From an uncultured Gemmatimonadota bacterium (lineage in GTDB: Bacteria; Gemmatimonadota; Gemmatimonadetes; Gemmatimonadales; Gemmatimonadaceae), in the NCBI GenBank assembly GCA_903882745.1, contig CAIRYG010000010.1, forward strand, positions 393,582 to 457,581: DNA of 64,000 nt, given 5' to 3'. Position numbers and translations under genes: made by a program. Within the stretch, counting starts at the first letter, position 1. Each line of letters begins with the position of its first letter. Below the pieces are notes generated by a model, which did not search any database, had not been told where the DNA came from, and saw only the letters and a list, made by a program, of their open reading frames with translations. Shown piece by piece: positions 61,168 through 64,000 of this stretch.

Positions 61168-61554
61168 ATGCTCGCCAAGCTCCCCATGATCAGCCGTATT
61201 CTCCTCGGGCTCCTGTTTCTCGCCAGCGGCATCGGCAAGCTGATGGGCGCCGGCGGCCTGCCGCCCGATCCCGCGGCGCAGAGCTTTGTGCTTGCGCTCG
61301 TGAACAGCCATCTGATTAGCATCGTGATGGTGGTGGAGCTCGTGGGCGGCGCAGCGCTGCTCACCGGGTTCTTTGCGCCCCTTGCGTTGGTGGTGCTGTC
61401 GCCGATTGTAGTGGTGATCTGCTGGTTCCACCTCACGCTCGACGCCGCCAAGTGGCCGATGGCCGTTGTGCTGCCGGTGTTGATGTTCACCGCGGCGCAT
61501 GGCTACCGGACGCTGTACGTGCCGTTGCTGCAGGCGCGGCCGTCGAAGGGGTAG
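61168..61554 (+). CDS. DoxX-family membrane protein
   Basis: 128 residues from ATG at 61168. Four membrane helices fit the DoxX layout: ISRILLGLLFLASGIGKLMG, ISIVMVVELVGGAALLTGFF, LALVVLSPIVVVICWFHL and MAVVLPVLMFTAAHGY. The GIGKLMG turn after helix 1 and the VELVGGAALLTG motif in helix 2 are characteristic. The family is linked to thiosulfate:quinone oxidoreductase and redox stress proteins, but many members have no known activity. It follows the HupE-like gene by 58 bp on the same strand. Confidence 0.85.
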   Translation: MLAKLPMISRILLGLLFLASGIGKLMGAGGLPPDPAAQSFVLALVNSHLISIVMVVELVGGAALLTGFFAPLALVVLSPIVVVICWFHLTLDAAKWPMAVVLPVLMFTAAHGYRTLYVPLLQARPSKG

Positions 61555-61656
61555 GCGCGTTTCACTTGCGCTCTCCCTAGGGGCGCACCACGTTTGTCGT
61601 CGCGTCGACGGTTTTTAATCGGGCGCGTACCTCACTTCGTGCGGGGGAGAGTTCAC

Positions 61657-62037
61657 ATGAACTACAAGGCACTGCTCGGAACGGCGATCGTCTCTGGCGT
61701 ACTTGGCTATCTGATGAACACGTATTTGTTTACCCCAACGCTTTCCGCTGACGCCGTGGCAGCGGCCGCGGCCGCGGCAATGGTTCCGGCGTACGCGATG
61801 TGGGCGGTGACGAGCGTCATTGGTGCCTTCGTCATCTCCTGGGTGACTGGCATGACCGGCAATGGCGTCAAATCCGGACTCGTGATCGCGGTCAGTCAGA
61901 TTGTGCTGGTCGATGTGTTCTACGTGCTCGACGGCCGGCGCGCGCTGGCTGCCGCCGCTGCGAGTGCTGTGGTGCTACTGGTTAGTGGGGTGGCCTCGGG
62001 CTATACCTTCGGCAAACTCTCCGCCAGCAAGGCCTAG
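61657..62037 (+). CDS. Small four-helix membrane protein, hypothetical
   Basis: 126 residues from ATG at 61657, with GGGGGAGAG upstream; the frame opens at 61594 without support. Membrane segments are LGTAIVSGVLGYLMNTYLF, MWAVTSVIGAFVISWVTG, SGLVIAVSQIVLVDVFYVL and AAAASAVVLLVSGVASGYTFG, joined by short loops. A polyalanine run lies at about 37-44. It resembles DUF1761-like small membrane proteins in size only and I do not recognise a family. It is the last host-like gene before the terminator and the composition break. Confidence 0.7.
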   Translation: MNYKALLGTAIVSGVLGYLMNTYLFTPTLSADAVAAAAAAAMVPAYAMWAVTSVIGAFVISWVTGMTGNGVKSGLVIAVSQIVLVDVFYVLDGRRALAAAAASAVVLLVSGVASGYTFGKLSASKA

Positions 62038-62039
62038 TA

Positions 62040-62069
62040 ACGCCAACTGACGCCAACTGACGCCAACTT
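62040..62069. repeat. 3 x 10-bp tandem repeat
   Basis: ACGCCAACTG occurs twice and a third copy ends CTTG, directly after the stop of the small membrane protein gene. Confidence 0.85.
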
Positions 62070-62115
62070 GCGCTGCGACGTAGCGCGCGCCGTTCGGAGT
62101 GGCTAGCGAAAAACA

Positions 62116-62152
62116 AACGTCCCGTCCTGGCATAGCGCCGGGACGGGACGTT
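62116..62152 (-). terminator. Terminator downstream of the tRNA fragment
   Basis: AACGTCCCGTCC (62116-62127) pairs perfectly with GGACGGGACGTT (62141-62152). On the minus strand the stem is followed by TGTTTTTCG. It lies 26 bp past the 3' end of the tRNA half, as for tRNA-Pro in this window, so it is probably the original tRNA terminator. Confidence 0.8.
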
Positions 62153-62177
62153 GTCGTTGAACAACCACTTAAGACAG

Positions 62178-62224
62178 AGCCACAGGTCGGAATTGAACCG
62201 ACGACCGCTCGATTACGAATCGAT
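62178..62224 (-). other. 3' half of a tRNA (anticodon CGT-like), probable attachment-site remnant
   Basis: On the minus strand an anticodon stem-loop (CGATTCGTAATCG), a variable loop CGGTC, a perfect T-arm GTCGG-TTCAATT-CCGAC and a 3' acceptor strand CTGTGGC are present. The matching 5' acceptor GCCACAG and D-arm are missing; the sequence changes to AT-rich at about 62225. The loop would read CGT (Thr) if it is the anticodon. This is what an element integrated in a tRNA anticodon region leaves at one end. Confidence 0.75.
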
Positions 62225-62285
62225 GATGTGATACGATTTACACCGCAGATATTTTAGCGTTTTTGAGAGCAGAAATCGATAAACT

Positions 62286-62383
62286 CCCATACATTATCGA
62301 TGTCACTTACTAGGCCATATATGGGCTATTTCTCCCATACAGAGCCCCATACATTGGCGTCCGCTCTATTTCCCCCATACATT
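62286..62383. repeat. Direct repeats CCCATACATT upstream of the recombinase
   Basis: CCCATACATT occurs at 62286, 62346 and 62374, and a 7-8 bp copy (CCCATACA) at 62334. A partly palindromic GGCCATATATGGGC lies between at about 62313. They sit between the tRNA half and the recombinase gene and could be arm-type binding sites of the recombinase or its accessory factor. Confidence 0.8.
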
Positions 62384-62425
62384 TATAAGTCCCTGCCCCG
62401 ATAAACAAGTCACAGCGAGGTCGTA

Positions 62426-63586
62426 GTGCGGCGTTCCGCATCTCCAACATTTCGTGTCCCGAAACTCGCGAATGGACGGGGCAATCTCCCCATCGACTGC
62501 CAATACAAGGGAATCGGGCGAATCAGGTGCTCTTCGGGCACGACGGACGAAGGCACTTATTTAGAAATACGCCAGATGATGGACGACTTTTATAATGTCG
62601 GCAACTTCGACACTCTCAAGGCAATCCAAGCCAAGACAGTGTTGCCAATCGTCGTCCTCAGTCAGACCAAGAACAAAGGGATTAAGACGAGCATCACAGC
62701 AGACCTAAATAAGCCGATTCTCGAAACCATCTACCGATGGCTCGACACAACATCTGAAATCAAGGATTCCACGAAAAACTCATATCGGGGACAAATAAAG
62801 TCGTTCGAGCAAGTGGTATTGAAGTCAGATACAATGATGGTGCTTTTAGAGCGACTCAAGAAATATCGCAAAAGCAAACAACAGAAGTATCACGAGACAT
62901 TCAACAAGACCAAGGCAGTACTGATGTCGTTTGTCAAAGATACTTACGGCAAGACATCACATCTGTATTTCGAAATACAAAATGTCGAGCACCTCAAAAG
63001 AATCCGACCGAAAATACAACACGGCCTTGAAGTATCTGACATTGTATCACTCACAAACGACGCACCAGAACAGATTGCCGAAATGATTTGGAGTATGACT
63101 TATACGGGAATGCGGTCGTATGAATATTTGCAAACCAATGATGTCTTGTGGAAAGCCGAAAAGGTGAAAGACCCAATAAGCAAAACGAGCACCGATAGTA
63201 TCTACATTCACAAACCAAACCCTGGAAAAGGCAACAAGGGCCAATCGCGGCGAACCTTGAATCCATTTCCCGATGAAACAGCAACGGCGTCAGTTCAGTA
63301 TCGTCAGTTCAACAGATACTTAAAAGCACTGGAGACGACGCTCGGCCAGCCAATCAATCAGACGATATTCCGACACACATTCGTTCACTGGTGTCTATTG
63401 TCAGGAATACCGCGAGATAGAGTCGATGTCTATATGGGGCACAAAGACTTAAGCACTCTCGGGCACTATAAGGGCTACAAAGATCACGCCTATATGGACC
63501 TCGACAACGAGACATTGAGGACCTACATACTCAAGTCAAAGCCCATCAAGGTAAATCCCAAGGCGAAAGATTTCTTCACCTTGTAG
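62426..63586 (+). CDS. Tyrosine recombinase (phage-type integrase)
   Basis: 386 residues from GTG at 62426. The core-binding domain spans about 95-185 (KPILETIYRWLDT, NSYRGQIKSFEQVVLKS), and the catalytic domain follows. The catalytic Arg I is in WSMTYTGMRSYEYLQ (near 229), Arg II in TIFRHTFVHW (near 316; the first His of HxxR is Thr here), then YMGHKDLSTLGHYKGY with the Gly-His and the Tyr nucleophile (near 348). Its AT-rich codon usage (many Lys AAA/AAG, Asn, Ile) contrasts strongly with the GC-rich host genes, indicating recent transfer. It lies 200 bp from the tRNA half, so it is the likely integrase of the element whose left edge is at about 62.22 kb. Confidence 0.9.
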   Translation: MRRSASPTFRVPKLANGRGNLPIDCQYKGIGRIRCSSGTTDEGTYLEIRQMMDDFYNVGNFDTLKAIQAKTVLPIVVLSQTKNKGIKTSITADLNKPILETIYRWLDTTSEIKDSTKNSYRGQIKSFEQVVLKSDTMMVLLERLKKYRKSKQQKYHETFNKTKAVLMSFVKDTYGKTSHLYFEIQNVEHLKRIRPKIQHGLEVSDIVSLTNDAPEQIAEMIWSMTYTGMRSYEYLQTNDVLWKAEKVKDPISKTSTDSIYIHKPNPGKGNKGQSRRTLNPFPDETATASVQYRQFNRYLKALETTLGQPINQTIFRHTFVHWCLLSGIPRDRVDVYMGHKDLSTLGHYKGYKDHAYMDLDNETLRTYILKSKPIKVNPKAKDFFTL

Positions 63587-63670
63587 CGACCTTCGCTTAC
63601 CGCTTGTTCCAATACTCGGCACATTAGCAATAGCAATCCCCGCTCGCAGCACCTCGTAAGGAGTTCCATT

Positions 63671-63868
63671 ATGAAACGAATATTCGGCGTATTGATGTTC
63701 GTTCTGCTATCAACAACTGCGCCACGATGCGTAGGTGCACAGACGCAATCGCCTGCCGAGATAGCGGTCCTCAAGAAGAAGGCTGCGGCTGGTGACGCCA
63801 AATCGCAGGGCCGTCTCGGGTATGCGTATTTCAACGGCGAAGGTGTTTCGCAAGACAAAGCCGAGGGC
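63671..63868 (+). pseudogene. 5' fragment of an exported Sel1-repeat protein
   Basis: ATG at 63671 preceded by AAGGAG. A signal peptide (MKRIFGVLMFVLLSTTAPRCVGAQ) leads to AVLKKKAAAGDAKSQGRLGYAYFNGEGVSQDKAEG, which is one Sel1-like repeat (normally continuing AAKWYRKAA). At about 63862-63870 the sequence switches to DNA that on the other strand encodes an ammonium transporter N-terminus, and the frame ends at 63887-63889. Only the first repeat remains, so the gene is truncated by a rearrangement. Confidence 0.75.
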
Positions 63869-63869
63869 G

Positions 63870-63985
63870 GGGGTCATCAGGAGGACTAGGCCGGTGCTGA
63901 TGAGGACGAAGAGTGTATCGGTCGTGTTTAGCGTCGGGGGCACGGCGGACACGGTTCGGGTGACGGCGCTTCCGGGTGAGCGATG
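63870..63985 (-). pseudogene. 5' fragment of a second ammonium transporter gene
   Basis: Read on the minus strand from near the right edge: an open frame with GTG at 63952 gives TDTLFVLISTGLVLLMTPAL, which matches the first helix of the intact Amt at 54131 (VDTLFVIISTALVLLMTPAL). After that the match stops at the junction with the Sel1 gene. A perfect TATAAT at about 63985-63990 on the same strand may be its promoter. Only about 25 recognisable residues remain. Confidence 0.8.
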
Positions 63986-64000
63986 AATTATAGAAAAACA

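Noticed and set aside
58622..61490. Long antisense frames (634 and 527 codons) over the YHYH and HupE-like genes
   Set aside because: They overlap each other and two recognisable genes and have no domain text.
62178..62260. Functional tRNA at the island edge
   Set aside because: The 5' acceptor strand and D-arm cannot be found upstream; only the 3' half is present.

Overview
The window is a GC-rich bacterial chromosome segment with densely packed genes. It carries three classes of protein that are frequent in Gemmatimonadota: large exported beta-propeller (sortilin/BNR-like) proteins, many exported M20 peptidases, and secreted Ig-repeat proteins. Together with TonB/RND/TolC-type outer-membrane systems (so Gram-negative) this suggests a member of Gemmatimonadota. 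That assignment is inference from gene content; no rRNA or other marker gene is present.

Layout. 0-14 kb: a partial lipoprotein at the left edge, a BNR/sortilin-like protein, a GMC oxidoreductase, two exported M20 hydrolases, a phosphodiester-glycosidase lipoprotein coupled to a two-domain VOC dioxygenase, and a BtuB-like TonB receptor with a leader that faintly resembles a cobalamin riboswitch. 14-31 kb: a small SnoaL-like lipoprotein, a very large Ig-repeat leishmanolysin-like metalloprotease gene interrupted by an in-frame TAG, small secreted proteins, tRNA-Pro, a membrane histidine kinase, a third M20 peptidase, an M6-like metalloprotease lipoprotein, an outer-membrane protein, and an AfsR/SARP-like ATPase regulator whose reading frame continues through two stop codons into the next ORF. 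Base composition is visibly lower in GC around 19.6-20.6 kb and 28-30.5 kb.

30.8-36.8 kb: a translationally coupled operon of BNR protein, amidase and GH29 alpha-L-fucosidase, probably for glycan or glycopeptide scavenging. 36.9-41.9 kb: two isochorismatase-like proteins that both lack the family's catalytic Asp, overlapping a PAS/PAS hybrid kinase (HisKA-REC-Hpt), followed by a REC-EAL phosphodiesterase. This reads as a compact sensory module ending in c-di-GMP turnover and is the best candidate here for an undescribed system. 41.9-51.8 kb (minus strand): hybrid kinase, then a complete tripartite RND efflux operon (TolC-like, MFP, HAE1 pump), then a PLP aminotransferase-fold protein. 51.9-53.7 kb: ECF sigma factor, small single-pass protein (putative anti-sigma) and LTxxQ periplasmic sensor, overlapping like CnrH/CnrY/CnrX, then a DUF4236-type protein. 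53.8-62 kb: tRNA-Gly, ammonium transporter with a PII protein lacking Tyr51, YtcJ-like amidohydrolase, PPK2 kinase, YHYH lipoprotein, HupE-like and DoxX-like membrane proteins.

At about 62.22 kb the composition shifts abruptly to AT-rich. A 3' half of a tRNA, direct repeats CCCATACATT and a tyrosine recombinase mark the edge of an integrated element. At the right end a truncated Sel1-repeat gene is fused head-on to the 5' end of a second ammonium transporter gene.

A recurring oddity is short in-frame tandem repeats (mostly 12 bp) in the first codons of exported proteins (891, 22910, 22970, 58645, 59976), with related repeats in an intergenic region (8225) and in the efflux MFP gene.
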